From Microbispora triticiradicis (GTDB lineage Bacteria; Actinomycetota; Actinomycetes; Streptosporangiales; Streptosporangiaceae): a DNA stretch of 64,000 nt. Both the position numbers and the translations under genes were made by a program. The notes beneath the pieces are model-generated. The model made no database searches. It had not been told where the DNA came from and was given only the letters and a program-made list of their open reading frames with translations. The stretch lies in the NCBI GenBank assembly GCA_003260025.2, contig QFZU02000014.1:1-64000 (forward strand). Direction: 5' to 3'. Positions 34,601 through 42,334 of the stretch are shown piece by piece (position 1 is the first letter of the stretch; the number at the start of each line of letters is the position of its first letter).

Positions 34601-34758
34601 CGCGACAGCCAGCCGATGACGAACGGCCGGTTGCGCTGCGCGGCGGACAGGACCGCGGGGAGCACCGTGACGAAGTCCCACTCCGCGGACGAAGTGCGCG
34701 AGGGAGCGGTGATCGCCTGGATCCGATACCACGGCCCGCTCAGAGGGAACGGATGCAA
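31672..34758 (-). CDS. Large HerA/VirB4-like P-loop ATPase
   Basis: About 1028 residues. The N-terminal 330 residues are a poorly conserved module with an Arg/Glu-rich helical stretch near 180-215. The HerA-type ATPase core has Walker A FVTGATGSGKSQTVRHLL (near 357-373) and Walker B HVIVIEEAHRLLRDRG (near 598-612), then GEGIVVAEQIPTKL as the sensor/Arg region. A Cys cluster C-x5-C-x3-C-x5-C (ICGRRSAACGRECRTGKAC) follows near residue 745. The TTG at 34758 has GAGGGG 5 bases ahead. HerA relatives pump DNA or serve in defence and secretion; the role here is unknown. It follows the degenerate-ATPase gene by 97 bases. Confidence 0.85.
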   Translation of the reverse strand: MHPFPLSGPWYRIQAITAPSRTSSAEWDFVTVLPAVLSAAQRNRPFVIGWLSRGSGAPLELITNAGPLTPPKPPRRAASAPEPPVTGPQPLLFPGGARGVEIGDEWLADLADLVWTPCPGRQAPPLYGRREPEPDEPKRPTLFESTLVTLMSRPFAWVVVAEPTDLLDAEVAHLRTQLNVLRQYGDASERSRFDAERAERRMQELDAFREAGLWNVRVLAGAAGPDELRQIAPVLVGSVEMSHHPYRLRSAMTLPALSGDGASESVYGFAEALAVDLQDSADGAAAPFAATAGALAALAGLPRREVPGVRVLDAGFFDVTSEADVEGSESIDLGAIVDGQDRAVGAFRVPLATLNRHAFVTGATGSGKSQTVRHLLEQLTIAGIPWLAIEPAKSEYAAMAGRVEHLGPLTVINPSAPDNVPISVNPLAPEPGYPVQAHIDMVRALFLAAFDAEEPFPQIMSLALQRVYEANGWDVVTGGGIPGAAVQPAVPTLEQLQQHALEVIQEIGYGNEVQADVEGFISLRLRSLRVGSAGRFFEGGHPADIGGLLQRNVVLAIEDVANDEDKAFLMGTLIIRIVEHLRMRARSEPRAEDGVGGLRHVIVIEEAHRLLRDRGSQRASTHAVELLAGMLAEIRAYGEGIVVAEQIPTKLVSDVVKNTALKVVHRLPAEDDRALVGAAMNLSEDQSRQVVSLQPGFAAVFADGMDRPLRVQVPLGEDRERETLGPVPPICGRRSAACGRECRTGKACTLVELREADLLAVAPEWAWLRIWTDTAVLAFVTNRSLPGVPRVLADIWAELPVKRRECLLATLVERSVSRRAWSLRTWFDPALLTEKAAEVAAGLLAAGQADGAEGEPPMRAGERPGAAWVIPQVRWLHEVDRLFPFGHPAPNLRSPAPAMEYPLFGTDPAGRPYPHQGVNGAEPAEGAVAVGVRTELLGHRAKALRHHPLSMEVDRNRALAWRVILGDDEHEGIQRDVTTVAIGVEPRERIRYIAQTMSAGWLETVLSWPRRFVLPFDGDTPAELSFGS

Positions 34759-34855
34759 TGAGACCCCTCAGTCGACGACGAACAGGGAAGAGACTCCTTC
34801 AACGATCACGCCCGCACACCTCGGTTGACGATGCCCTTACCGACCGCGGACCGTG

Positions 34856-36793
34856 TCATGGCCGCTTGCGCCAGTCGAGGCGGGGCGGCGGAGGACCGAG
34901 GTTCGGGGGGACCTCGGGCAGCGTGGGCTCGGCCGGCTCCGGCTCGGGCTCGGGCTCGGGTTCCCGCGGCGTCAGGGCGGCGCGGCGGATCTCCTCGAAC
35001 TCCCCCAGCGTCGTCTTCGGGAAGGTGAGTATCGCCGGGTTCGCGTCCGCCAGGCGCACCTGGCGTCCCTCCGCCGTCGAGTAGGTGACGATCACGGACG
35101 TCGTGGGAAGCTGCTGGAGCTGGTGCGGCTCGACCAGGAACTCCCGCGACCGCTGCAGGACCCCGTCGGCCACCGTGGGCGCGCGCCGGCCCCACTCGGT
35201 CGACTCCGTGATGTCCTCGCGCAGGTCGCCCTCCCGCATGTCCTCCCCCTCCGTACGGCCCTCGCCGACGGTGGAGGTGTAGAACCCGCTCGGGGCGTGG
35301 ACCGCCGTGCTGAACGTCTCGGTGAGCTGGGCGAGTTCGAGGCGGTGCTCGGTGCCGACGTGCTCGCTGGCCACCCGGGCGTCCTCGGCGTTGCCCAGCC
35401 GCATGAACGCGACGGCGGCGTGCCCCCGGCCGAGCCGTTCCCGTACGGTCGGGGTGAGGCTGCGGTAGGTCAGCACGAGCCCGGTGCGCGAGGTCTCGCA
35501 GGCGTCCATGAGCCGGTCGAGCACGTCGCCGCGGAGCTTGTCCGCGCCCGCGACGATGATCGTGTGGTACCAGGGCCGCTCGCTGGCCGGCGACTGCCGC
35601 AGGATGTGCGTGAGCGCGGTCGCGACGTACGTGCCGAGCACCCGGTTGCCGAACACGCCCGCCTGCCGGTCCATGCTGACCACCCGCAGCCGCGCGGGCG
35701 GCAGCCGTACGGCCTCCGAGCCAAGCGTCTCCAGCTTGCGTAGCTGGGACTCCAGCGCCCAGGCCCGCTCGATGACGACCCGGTCGGCCACGCCCCGGCC
35801 GAACAGCGTGCCGATGCGTTCGAGCTGCGAGGCGGTCAGCAGGCCGTACTTCATGTCGTCGCGCGGGTCGCCCACCTGCGCGAGCGCCCGCAGCGCGGCG
35901 GTGACCTGGCTGATCGTGGCGTTCTCGCCGAGGACCTCCAGCACGCGCTCCAGGATCGCGTTGTCGAAGCCGATGTCCCTGCTGGTCTCCTCGCTGACGC
36001 TCACCACGTGGGCCAGCACGTCGGCGAATGCCTCGGGCTTGAGCGTCGCCCCCAGGTCGAGGCGCGGCAGGTCGACCGGGAGCACCCAGACCAGCGGGTC
36101 GTCCCCGCCCCGGCGCGCGAGCTCGATGAGGTCCTTGGCGATCGCGCCCTCCGACAGGTCGAGCACGGTGAGGTGGCCGCCGCTGTAGAGGCGGGTCGCG
36201 CCGATCAGCGTGACCAGCGCCGACCAGCCGGTCAGCGTGCCGCCCGCCACGTCGACCCGGTCGATCTCGTCGGGCACCGCCACGGCGTACCAGGTGATCT
36301 GCTTGTCGAAGCGGTTCTTCTTCTCGGCCCAGTCGCGGTACTTCGCGGCGTGCTCCTCCTGGGCGGTGATGATCTCCCGCTGCCGCCGCTCCTGCTCCCG
36401 CAGCGCCTTGCGGCGGCGCTCGTCGAGCCGTTCGTTGACCGTACGGTCGCCCTGCCGGATGGCGTAGGTGCAGATGGCCGCCACTCCGCCCGCGGCGACC
36501 AGCCCAAGCAGCACGAACGACCAGGTGAGCAGGCCGGTCACGCCGAGGACGAGGATCCCGGCGGCCAGCACGGCCATGAACGTGCGGAAGAGCCGTACCG
36601 GATGGTTGAGCAGGTCCTTCTGCAGGCGCTCCCGGTGGACCCAGTCGTTGTTCTCGGCGGGAGGCTCGGCGACGTCCTCGCGCGCCGGCCGCTTCGGCGG
36701 CGGCCCCGGATCGGGGTACAGCAGAGCGTACTGCCAGCCCAGGTAGATCCGGTCCGCCTGCAACTGGGCATGCTCGGGGTGCGGGTCGCCCAC
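34856..36793 (-). CDS. Membrane-anchored, apparently degenerate HerA/FtsK-like protein
   Basis: About 645 residues from a GTG at 36793 (GGAGGG just ahead). Two adjacent membrane helices lie near residues 65-110, followed by a charged coiled-coil stretch (115-165). A possible ATPase-like domain follows: where a Walker A would be, VAGGTLTGWSALVTLIG lacks the GKS/T residues; where a Walker B would be, WYHTIIVAGADKL lacks the catalytic acidic pair. The following GLVLTYRSLTPTVRERLG resembles the segment after Walker B in the neighbouring HerA protein. The C-terminus is Pro/Glu-rich. I read it as a membrane adaptor or pseudo-ATPase for the downstream HerA-like protein. Confidence 0.75.
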   Translation of the reverse strand: MGDPHPEHAQLQADRIYLGWQYALLYPDPGPPPKRPAREDVAEPPAENNDWVHRERLQKDLLNHPVRLFRTFMAVLAAGILVLGVTGLLTWSFVLLGLVAAGGVAAICTYAIRQGDRTVNERLDERRRKALREQERRQREIITAQEEHAAKYRDWAEKKNRFDKQITWYAVAVPDEIDRVDVAGGTLTGWSALVTLIGATRLYSGGHLTVLDLSEGAIAKDLIELARRGGDDPLVWVLPVDLPRLDLGATLKPEAFADVLAHVVSVSEETSRDIGFDNAILERVLEVLGENATISQVTAALRALAQVGDPRDDMKYGLLTASQLERIGTLFGRGVADRVVIERAWALESQLRKLETLGSEAVRLPPARLRVVSMDRQAGVFGNRVLGTYVATALTHILRQSPASERPWYHTIIVAGADKLRGDVLDRLMDACETSRTGLVLTYRSLTPTVRERLGRGHAAVAFMRLGNAEDARVASEHVGTEHRLELAQLTETFSTAVHAPSGFYTSTVGEGRTEGEDMREGDLREDITESTEWGRRAPTVADGVLQRSREFLVEPHQLQQLPTTSVIVTYSTAEGRQVRLADANPAILTFPKTTLGEFEEIRRAALTPREPEPEPEPEPAEPTLPEVPPNLGPPPPRLDWRKRP

Positions 36794-36939
36794 GGGCCCT
36801 CCATGTCCGCCTAAGGTCACAGCGTAGGATCTGGAAGCCCTGTCAGGGCGGCCTTCTCGCCATTCGGACCCATTTCCCGCCGGCGCCTGGAACCTATGGG
36901 GCCCATGGGGCGATTGTGATCGTACTACCATCGCTTGCC

Positions 36940-37599
36940 ATGACGTCATCCCCCAATGGCGCCCGACGGCGACGCCCGGTGCTGGTCCCGGTCGCCTCCG
37001 TGCTGGCCGTAGTGGGCATCGGCGTCACCGCCGCCTTCGGCGGCCTCAAGGAGGCCCCGGACGAACCGCCGCCCACGGCCTCGCCCGGGGACACGATCGA
37101 CCAGGGACAGTTCCGCACCCAGTTCATCAAGGCGATCGACACCACGGAGAAGAGCAGCTTCGGCGACCCCAAGCGCTACCTGGAACTCGTCGTCAAGGTC
37201 ACCAACATGGGCGACGAGACCGCCTCGGTCGGCATGGTGCCGGAACCCGGGAAGGGCTTCCGCCAGACCGGCTCCTTCGCCGGCTCGCTGCTGCGGACCC
37301 GCCCCGAGATGAAGAGCGAGTACGGCCCGCGGGCCTCGGTGCTGAGCTACGGCATCGAGAGCCAGCAGCTTCATCCGGGGATCACCACCACGGTCGTGGT
37401 GAAGTACGAGCTCCAGCCCACCGCGACCGCACCCGAGGAGATCAGCCTCGACCTCGGCAAGTTCGAGAACGAGTCACGCGGACTACTCAATCAGAGTAGT
37501 GAGTGGCTACTCGCAGGCGAGTACAAGGACGACGACGGCCCGTTCGAGCCCGAGGTCACCACGCGGATCACCCTTCCGGTGCGGAAGGAGAGCAGCTGA
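36940..37599 (+). CDS. Single-pass extracytoplasmic protein, DUF4352-like
   Basis: A 219-residue protein. A short basic cytoplasmic start, one membrane helix or signal anchor (VLVPVASVLAVVGIGVTAAF), then a beta-rich domain with the pattern RYLELVVKVTNMGDETASVG, typical of Ig-like DUF4352 domains. It is the first of three plus-strand genes joined by 1- to 4-bp overlaps and divergent from the degenerate-ATPase gene. Function unknown. Confidence 0.75.
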   Translation: MTSSPNGARRRRPVLVPVASVLAVVGIGVTAAFGGLKEAPDEPPPTASPGDTIDQGQFRTQFIKAIDTTEKSSFGDPKRYLELVVKVTNMGDETASVGMVPEPGKGFRQTGSFAGSLLRTRPEMKSEYGPRASVLSYGIESQQLHPGITTTVVVKYELQPTATAPEEISLDLGKFENESRGLLNQSSEWLLAGEYKDDDGPFEPEVTTRITLPVRKESS

Positions 37600-38276
37600 T
37601 GGCGCTGGTCCAGACGGAGAGCCGTACGTCCCGCCGGGCCGCCGCCGGCCGGCCCCGCAGGCGCGGGCTGGGGCGGCGTCTCGCCGCCGGAGTGGCGGGC
37701 ATCGTGCTCGCTGCGGCGGCCGTCTACGCGCAGCAGAACTTCGCGATGTCCTTCGAGCAGCGCACGTCCTTCCTGACCTACAAGGGCCGGATCGGCGAGA
37801 CGGTGACGACCAAGCGCTTCTCCGTGAAGGTCGTGTCGGTCTCCGCCGCCCACGCCGTGGACACGACTGACTACTCCGGCAAGGTGAGCAAGGTGGGGAC
37901 GAGCCATCTGTTCCTGCTGGTCGACGTCACCGCGACCAGCGTCCGTGAGCCGATGAAGCTGAGCAAGCTCAGCCCACCCCTCCTCCTGAGCGGGGACGGC
38001 CGGCGCTACCTGCCCACGGACAAGGTCGACGAGAGCCTGACCCTGTTCAACCGGTACATCCAGCCGGGATTCTGGACGAGTGGACCGCTCGTCTTCGAGG
38101 TGCCGAAGGACGCGGTGCCGGGCGCGAGCCTCGTCTTCATCCCGCCCAACAGCCCGCTGGTCGTCGACAACTACGCGCCCGAGGCGCAGGTCGACCTGGA
38201 TCTGTCCGGTGCCGCCGCCGACCGGCTGATCGCGCAGGCGGAGGACTACCACACACTGGCGGGCCCGAGCCGATGA
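37599..38276 (+). CDS. Single-pass extracytoplasmic protein, DUF4352-like (second of three)
   Basis: A 225-residue protein whose ATG overlaps the previous stop by one base (TGATG). An Arg-rich N-terminus, one membrane helix (about 33-48) and a beta-rich extracytoplasmic domain with FSVKVVSVSAAHAV and HLFLLVDVTATSV strands. It shares topology and fold type with its two neighbours, suggesting an ancient duplication or a shared assembly. Confidence 0.75.
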   Translation: MALVQTESRTSRRAAAGRPRRRGLGRRLAAGVAGIVLAAAAVYAQQNFAMSFEQRTSFLTYKGRIGETVTTKRFSVKVVSVSAAHAVDTTDYSGKVSKVGTSHLFLLVDVTATSVREPMKLSKLSPPLLLSGDGRRYLPTDKVDESLTLFNRYIQPGFWTSGPLVFEVPKDAVPGASLVFIPPNSPLVVDNYAPEAQVDLDLSGAAADRLIAQAEDYHTLAGPSR

Positions 38277-39274
38277 CCGAGACGCCCATGGACGGAAACC
38301 CGCCGAGGAACGGCCAGGACACCCGCGACTGGTTCGCGCCCCCTCCCGAGCAGCCCACCGACATCGCCTCCGACATCACCTACAGCGGCGCGTTGCCGCC
38401 GCGGCCCATGCCGACGGCGCCACCGTCCATCCCGATTCCCGGGAAACTCGCCCCGCCGACGGACCTGCGCGTGTGGCCGCCTCCGGAGCCCGAGGGGGAG
38501 GACAGGTCGACGCAGCCGTTCCCCGCGCTGCGGACGAACCGGCAGCCGCCGCCCCGGGTGCTCGCCCCCACGACCCCTCCCCCCGCGGCCCCTCCCCTCG
38601 CCGCGCCACCGGACCCGTCCGCCGGGATGCCGCCGGCTGCCCCCACGTACGGCGTGCCGGCGGAGCCGCCCGGCGTGGACCTCGCCACGGACGCGTCCGC
38701 TTCGCCCGCGCGGCGGCGGACGGGCCTGCTGGTCGGCGGAGCCGTGCTGTCCGTCGCGCTCGCCGTCGCGGCCCCCTCCTTCTTCGGCTACCAGGCCTAC
38801 AAGTACGGCCGCCCCGACTACACCGTCCACGTCGTGCCGCCGGGCCAGTCCGGGACCGTGCAGCACGTGTCATGGCAGGTCACCGTCGAGAAGACCAAGG
38901 ACCCCACCGGCAAGCCGGAGCGGTCCGACCGCCAGTGGATGAAGATCGTGGCCACCAGGACCGCGCTCGACGCCGAGGGCGCCATTCGTCACGGGGCGCC
39001 GGCGGAGGTCAAGCTCACCGACCGGGCCGGGCGCACCTGGCAGGTGGAGACGCTGAACAACGAGACGCCGCCCGATGTCAAGGAGAACAAGGTCGGCACG
39101 CCGTACCGGATGGAGATGCTGGGGGTGGTGCCGCCCTCGGTGGCCGACCAGGTCGAGGTCACCATCCGCCCGAGCACCTACCGGGACGTGCCCGGACAGT
39201 CGGCCGAGGACTTCGTGAAGGACGCCTTCAGCGCGACGGAGAAGGACGATCAGGTTCTGCGGTTCCGGCGGTGA
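38273..39274 (+). CDS. Pro-rich cytoplasmic domain plus single-pass extracytoplasmic domain (third of three)
   Basis: A 333-residue protein. Residues 1-140 are Pro/Ala-rich and probably disordered in the cytoplasm; one membrane helix lies near 150-172; the C-terminal domain (180-333) is beta-rich with YTVHVVPPGQSGTVQHVSWQVTV. Its start overlaps the previous stop by 4 bp. Its 3' end overlaps the 3' end of the convergent membrane-protein gene by 47 bp. Function unknown. Confidence 0.75.
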   Translation: MTETPMDGNPPRNGQDTRDWFAPPPEQPTDIASDITYSGALPPRPMPTAPPSIPIPGKLAPPTDLRVWPPPEPEGEDRSTQPFPALRTNRQPPPRVLAPTTPPPAAPPLAAPPDPSAGMPPAAPTYGVPAEPPGVDLATDASASPARRRTGLLVGGAVLSVALAVAAPSFFGYQAYKYGRPDYTVHVVPPGQSGTVQHVSWQVTVEKTKDPTGKPERSDRQWMKIVATRTALDAEGAIRHGAPAEVKLTDRAGRTWQVETLNNETPPDVKENKVGTPYRMEMLGVVPPSVADQVEVTIRPSTYRDVPGQSAEDFVKDAFSATEKDDQVLRFRR

Positions 39275-40583
39275 CCGGTGACGGGCCACCCGTTCGGCCA
39301 TCCATCGGCCCGTCCGTACGGGCCCGGGTCGCGGCCAGGTCGAACGTGGCGGCGATCAGGCACATGGTCACCAGGGTGACGACCAGATCCGTCACGTAGT
39401 TGACCGGCACATCGGTCGCGAACCACAGGTACGGCTCCTCGCTCGCGGCGAGATAACGGCCCGCCCTGCCGAGGAAGTCACCGCCGATGTGCAGGCCGAC
39501 GTAGCACAGCGCGAAGAGGCCGAACAGCGGCGCGCCCCCGCGGGCCGTCAGGCGCAGGGAGTTCAGCAGCGGGATCCAGCGGCCCGTCCACCCGGCGCTC
39601 AGCTTGGCCAGCGCCCGCCTCGTCCAGTCATGCGTCCGTTCCAGGTGCACCGCCGCCTGTTCGAGGCGGGTGCCCCTGATCGTGGTCTGGGTGTCCTCCG
39701 CGTACGCGCCGTAGACGAGGATGCCGACGGTCAGCCACGCGAGCGGGACGGCCAGGGCGTCGATCACGTACGGCCAGACCTCCCCCAGCCACTCCGAGAC
39801 CTGCTGCCACCCCGGGATGCCGCTCTCCGCCCCGGCCATGAAGTCGTGCCAGGCCTCGACGGCGGACCGCTGACCGATCCAGTCGGAGCGCGCCCCCACG
39901 GCCGTCGCGACCGCGTTGATGCCGTAGAAGGCGAACGCCAGCTCGCCGAAGGTGGCGAGCGCACCGGAGAAACGGCCGTTCCCCGCCTCGTGGCGGCGGC
40001 CGAAGTACCACTTCACCCCGTAGGCGACCATCATCGTCGCGAGGGAGACCTTCGGGTCCAGGTTGATCAGCCCGGCCGCCACCCCGCTGTCGTCTCCGCT
40101 GCCCGCGTCGAGCACGTACCGGTCCGGCTGCCGCATGATGTCGATGCCCATGAAGTCGCGGGCGTCCTCGGCGACGAATCCCCAGGTCGTGTAGATGCCG
40201 GCGAAGACGAGCGCGGTCCGGTTGAGCGCGTTGAGAAGGCTCTCCTTGGCCTCGCCACCGGCGCGCCGGGCCCGGGTCTCCAGCAGCGCCTCGCGGACTA
40301 CGTACAGCAAGCCGACGGTCGTGGCGAGGGACGTCATCACGACGAGCGTGAAGAGAAACATCACCAGGACCAGCCGGGCCTGGTACCACGAGCCGTGCGA
40401 GACGGTCGCGGCCAGCAGGAGCAAGCCCCACCGGACGAGCCGTCCAAGCGAGAACCAGATGATCAGCGGGAGCGCGCACTTCGCGAGGATCCGCAGGGCG
40501 TGCAGCGGCAACGCGTACGGCGACAGCATCCAGGCGAACCTGCGGGGGGCGGGCAGTGCGGACGTTCCGGACACCTGCCGCAT
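39228..40583 (-). CDS. Unrecognised polytopic membrane protein of the HerA locus
   Basis: A 451-residue protein with about eight hydrophobic helices (near 25-60, 70-95, 118-135, 172-185, 208-225, 270-295, 345-365 and 390-415). No known family is evident. The gene converges on the three-gene operon and overlaps its last gene by 47 bp, an arrangement that links their evolution. It may form the membrane component of the same apparatus, which is inference from position. Confidence 0.75.
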   Translation of the reverse strand: MRQVSGTSALPAPRRFAWMLSPYALPLHALRILAKCALPLIIWFSLGRLVRWGLLLLAATVSHGSWYQARLVLVMFLFTLVVMTSLATTVGLLYVVREALLETRARRAGGEAKESLLNALNRTALVFAGIYTTWGFVAEDARDFMGIDIMRQPDRYVLDAGSGDDSGVAAGLINLDPKVSLATMMVAYGVKWYFGRRHEAGNGRFSGALATFGELAFAFYGINAVATAVGARSDWIGQRSAVEAWHDFMAGAESGIPGWQQVSEWLGEVWPYVIDALAVPLAWLTVGILVYGAYAEDTQTTIRGTRLEQAAVHLERTHDWTRRALAKLSAGWTGRWIPLLNSLRLTARGGAPLFGLFALCYVGLHIGGDFLGRAGRYLAASEEPYLWFATDVPVNYVTDLVVTLVTMCLIAATFDLAATRARTDGPMDGRTGGPSPVTAGTAEPDRPSPSR

Positions 40584-40703
40584 GTTATCGGCTCCCGCTT
40601 CCCCCTATGGCGCGATCACCTTCGCGTGAGCCCGCTACTCGTCGCGCAGCAGCCCCAAGACCTCGTCCGTCGTCGGTGAACGACTGGTCATCCCAAACCG
40701 AAA

Positions 40704-40733
40704 GGCCGGTGCGTTCGCGGGAACGCACCGGCC
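40704..40733 (-). terminator. Terminator of the sulfurtransferase operon
   Basis: A perfect 13-bp stem (ggccggtgcgttc, 40704-40716, with its complement at 40721-40733) and a 4-base loop, just past the DUF1416 stop on the minus strand. Confidence 0.8.
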
Positions 40734-40750
40734 TCGGGTGAAGCGGTGGA

Positions 40751-41053
40751 TCAGACGGCGACCGAGAGCTGGACGACCTCGCCGAGCTTGGCCTCGACGG
40801 CGACGTCCTTGGTGACGCCGCCGCCGGCGATGATGCGGACGGTCCACTGGCCGGGAGCGGCGAAGAAGCGGAAGACGCCCTCGTCGGAGACGACGACCTC
40901 GCCGGTGAACTCGCCGCTGTGGTCCAGCAGGCGGGCGTACGCCGTGCCGGCGCCAGAGACGACGCCCTGGATCACGGCCTGGTTGGACAGGTCGATGCCG
41001 GCCGGCAGCGCGACGGTCTGCTCAGGAGCAGCGCAACCCTGTGTGGTGGTCAT
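40751..41053 (-). CDS. sseC: DUF1416 protein (SseC-like)
   Basis: A 100-residue protein of the DUF1416/SseC family, with a predicted beta-sandwich: VIQGVVSGAGTAYARLLD, then GEVVVSDEGVFRFFAAPG. It always follows the CysA-type sulfurtransferase gene in actinobacteria, as in M. tuberculosis sseC/cysA. Here the ATG overlaps the sulfurtransferase stop by one base. An exact role in sulfur transfer is not established. Confidence 0.9.
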   Translation of the reverse strand: MTTTQGCAAPEQTVALPAGIDLSNQAVIQGVVSGAGTAYARLLDHSGEFTGEVVVSDEGVFRFFAAPGQWTVRIIAGGGVTKDVAVEAKLGEVVQLSVAV

Positions 41054-41892
41054 CAGCGGGCCTCTCCAAGCTCGATCGGCACGCCCACGAGCGAGCCGTA
41101 CTCGGTCCACGAACCGTCGTAGTTCTTGACGTTGGGCTGGTCGAGCAGCTCGTGCAGCACGAACCAGGTGTGCGCGGAGCGCTCGCCGATGCGGCAGTAG
41201 GCGATGGTGTCCTTGCCGAGGTCCACACCGGCGCCGGAGTAGAGCTCGCGGAGCTCGTCGTCGGAGCGGAAGGTGCCGTCGTCGTTGGCCGCCTTCGACC
41301 ACGGGATGTTGCGGGCGGTCGGCACGTGGCCGCCGCGCTGCGCCTGCTCCTGCGGCAGGTGGGCCGGGGCGAGCAGCTTGCCGGTGAACTCGTCGGGCGA
41401 GCGCACGTCGACCAGGTTCTGCTTGCCGATCGCGGCGACGACGTCGTCGCGGAAGGCGCGGATGTCGTTGTCGGGCTCCTGGGCCGTGTACTGGGTGGCG
41501 GGGCGCTCGACCGCGTCCTTGACCAGCTCGCGGGACTCCAGCTCCCACTTCTTGCGTCCGCCGTCGAGCAGCTTGACGTTCGCGTGGCCGTACACCTTGA
41601 AGTACCAGTAGGCGTAGGCGGCGAACCAGTTATTGTTGCCACCGTAGAGGATCACGGTGTCGTCGTTGGCGATGCCACGGGACGACAGCAGGGCCTCGAA
41701 GCCGGCCTTGTCGACGAAGTCGCGGCGGACCGGGTCCTGCAGGTCGGTCCTCCAGTCGATCCTCACGGCACCGCGGATGTGACCCTTGTCGTAGGCGCTG
41801 GTGTCCTCGTCGACCTCGACGAGCACGACACCCGGCGTGTCGAGGTTGGCCTCGACCCAGTCGGCGTCCACCAGAACGGCGGAGCGGCTCAT
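41053..41892 (-). CDS. cysA: Thiosulfate/3-mercaptopyruvate-type sulfurtransferase (CysA/SseA)
   Basis: A 279-residue two-domain rhodanese. The N-terminal inactive domain starts MSRSAVLVDADWVE and the C-terminal domain carries the active-site loop AYCRIGERSAHTWFVL with the catalytic Cys near 233. It is the CysA-type enzyme named for its link with sulfate assimilation genes. The ATG overlaps the end of the decayed DUF4395 frame by 4 bp (ATGA), a relic of translational coupling. Upstream lies a cysteine-codon leader peptide. Confidence 0.93.
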   Translation of the reverse strand: MSRSAVLVDADWVEANLDTPGVVLVEVDEDTSAYDKGHIRGAVRIDWRTDLQDPVRRDFVDKAGFEALLSSRGIANDDTVILYGGNNNWFAAYAYWYFKVYGHANVKLLDGGRKKWELESRELVKDAVERPATQYTAQEPDNDIRAFRDDVVAAIGKQNLVDVRSPDEFTGKLLAPAHLPQEQAQRGGHVPTARNIPWSKAANDDGTFRSDDELRELYSGAGVDLGKDTIAYCRIGERSAHTWFVLHELLDQPNVKNYDGSWTEYGSLVGVPIELGEAR

Positions 41893-42161
41893 TTGATTCT
41901 CCCAGGTTGTAGACGGCGGATGAGCAGGTACGTTGCGCAGCCCGGGCGGACCCGGACGTCGCGTTGGGGAAGGCGGCCGGCGGTGCCGCTGCCGCACCCA
42001 GAGCCAGTACGGTGATCCCACACGCGAACCCGATCAGTCCCACCGCTGCGAACCCCGGCCCGGTGATCCGTGCGAACCTCGGCGGCGCCGAGGTCTCGGC
42101 GCGCGAGGGCGGCCGTGGAAACGGCCGCTTCGGATCGGGGGCCACGAGGGTCGATGTGCAT
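41889..42161 (-). pseudogene. Decayed DUF4395 membrane-protein gene
   Basis: Actinobacterial DUF4395 proteins normally sit between thioredoxin and cysA. Here one frame begins MHIDPRGPRSEAAVS, like the family start. A second frame carries PRFARITGPGFAAVGLIG followed by FACGITVLALG, like the middle. The first frame returns for GCATYLLIRR, like the family end, and its TGA overlaps the cysA ATG. The N-terminal membrane part is largely missing. At least two frameshifts and an internal deletion explain this. Confidence 0.7.
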
Positions 42162-42218
42162 CGTGGGGATACTCCTGAAGGATTCTCGGAGCACGGCGTC
42201 AAGCCGCAGGAATCACCC

Positions 42219-42308
42219 TCAGGCCATGCGACAGAGCGAGGTCGCGACGCGGCAGAAGTCCACCGCCCGCCGCTTCGTGAGCAGCTCTGTCGTGGGAGTC
42301 ATGGCCAC
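42219..42308 (-). CDS. Cysteine-codon leader peptide upstream of the sulfurtransferase genes
   Basis: A 29-residue peptide: GTG start at 42308 with GGAAGG 7 bases ahead (an ATG follows two codons later). The core LTKRRAVDFCRVATSLCRMA matches a known class of actinobacterial leader peptides ahead of sulfur-metabolism genes. In mycobacteria such cysteine-rich upstream ORFs attenuate the downstream operon according to cysteine supply. Two Cys codons lie in the last third. Position, upstream of the DUF4395 relic and cysA on the same strand, fits this role. Confidence 0.7.
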   Translation of the reverse strand: MAMTPTTELLTKRRAVDFCRVATSLCRMA

Positions 42309-42334
42309 GACAGTACCTTCCGTCTCGACATCTG

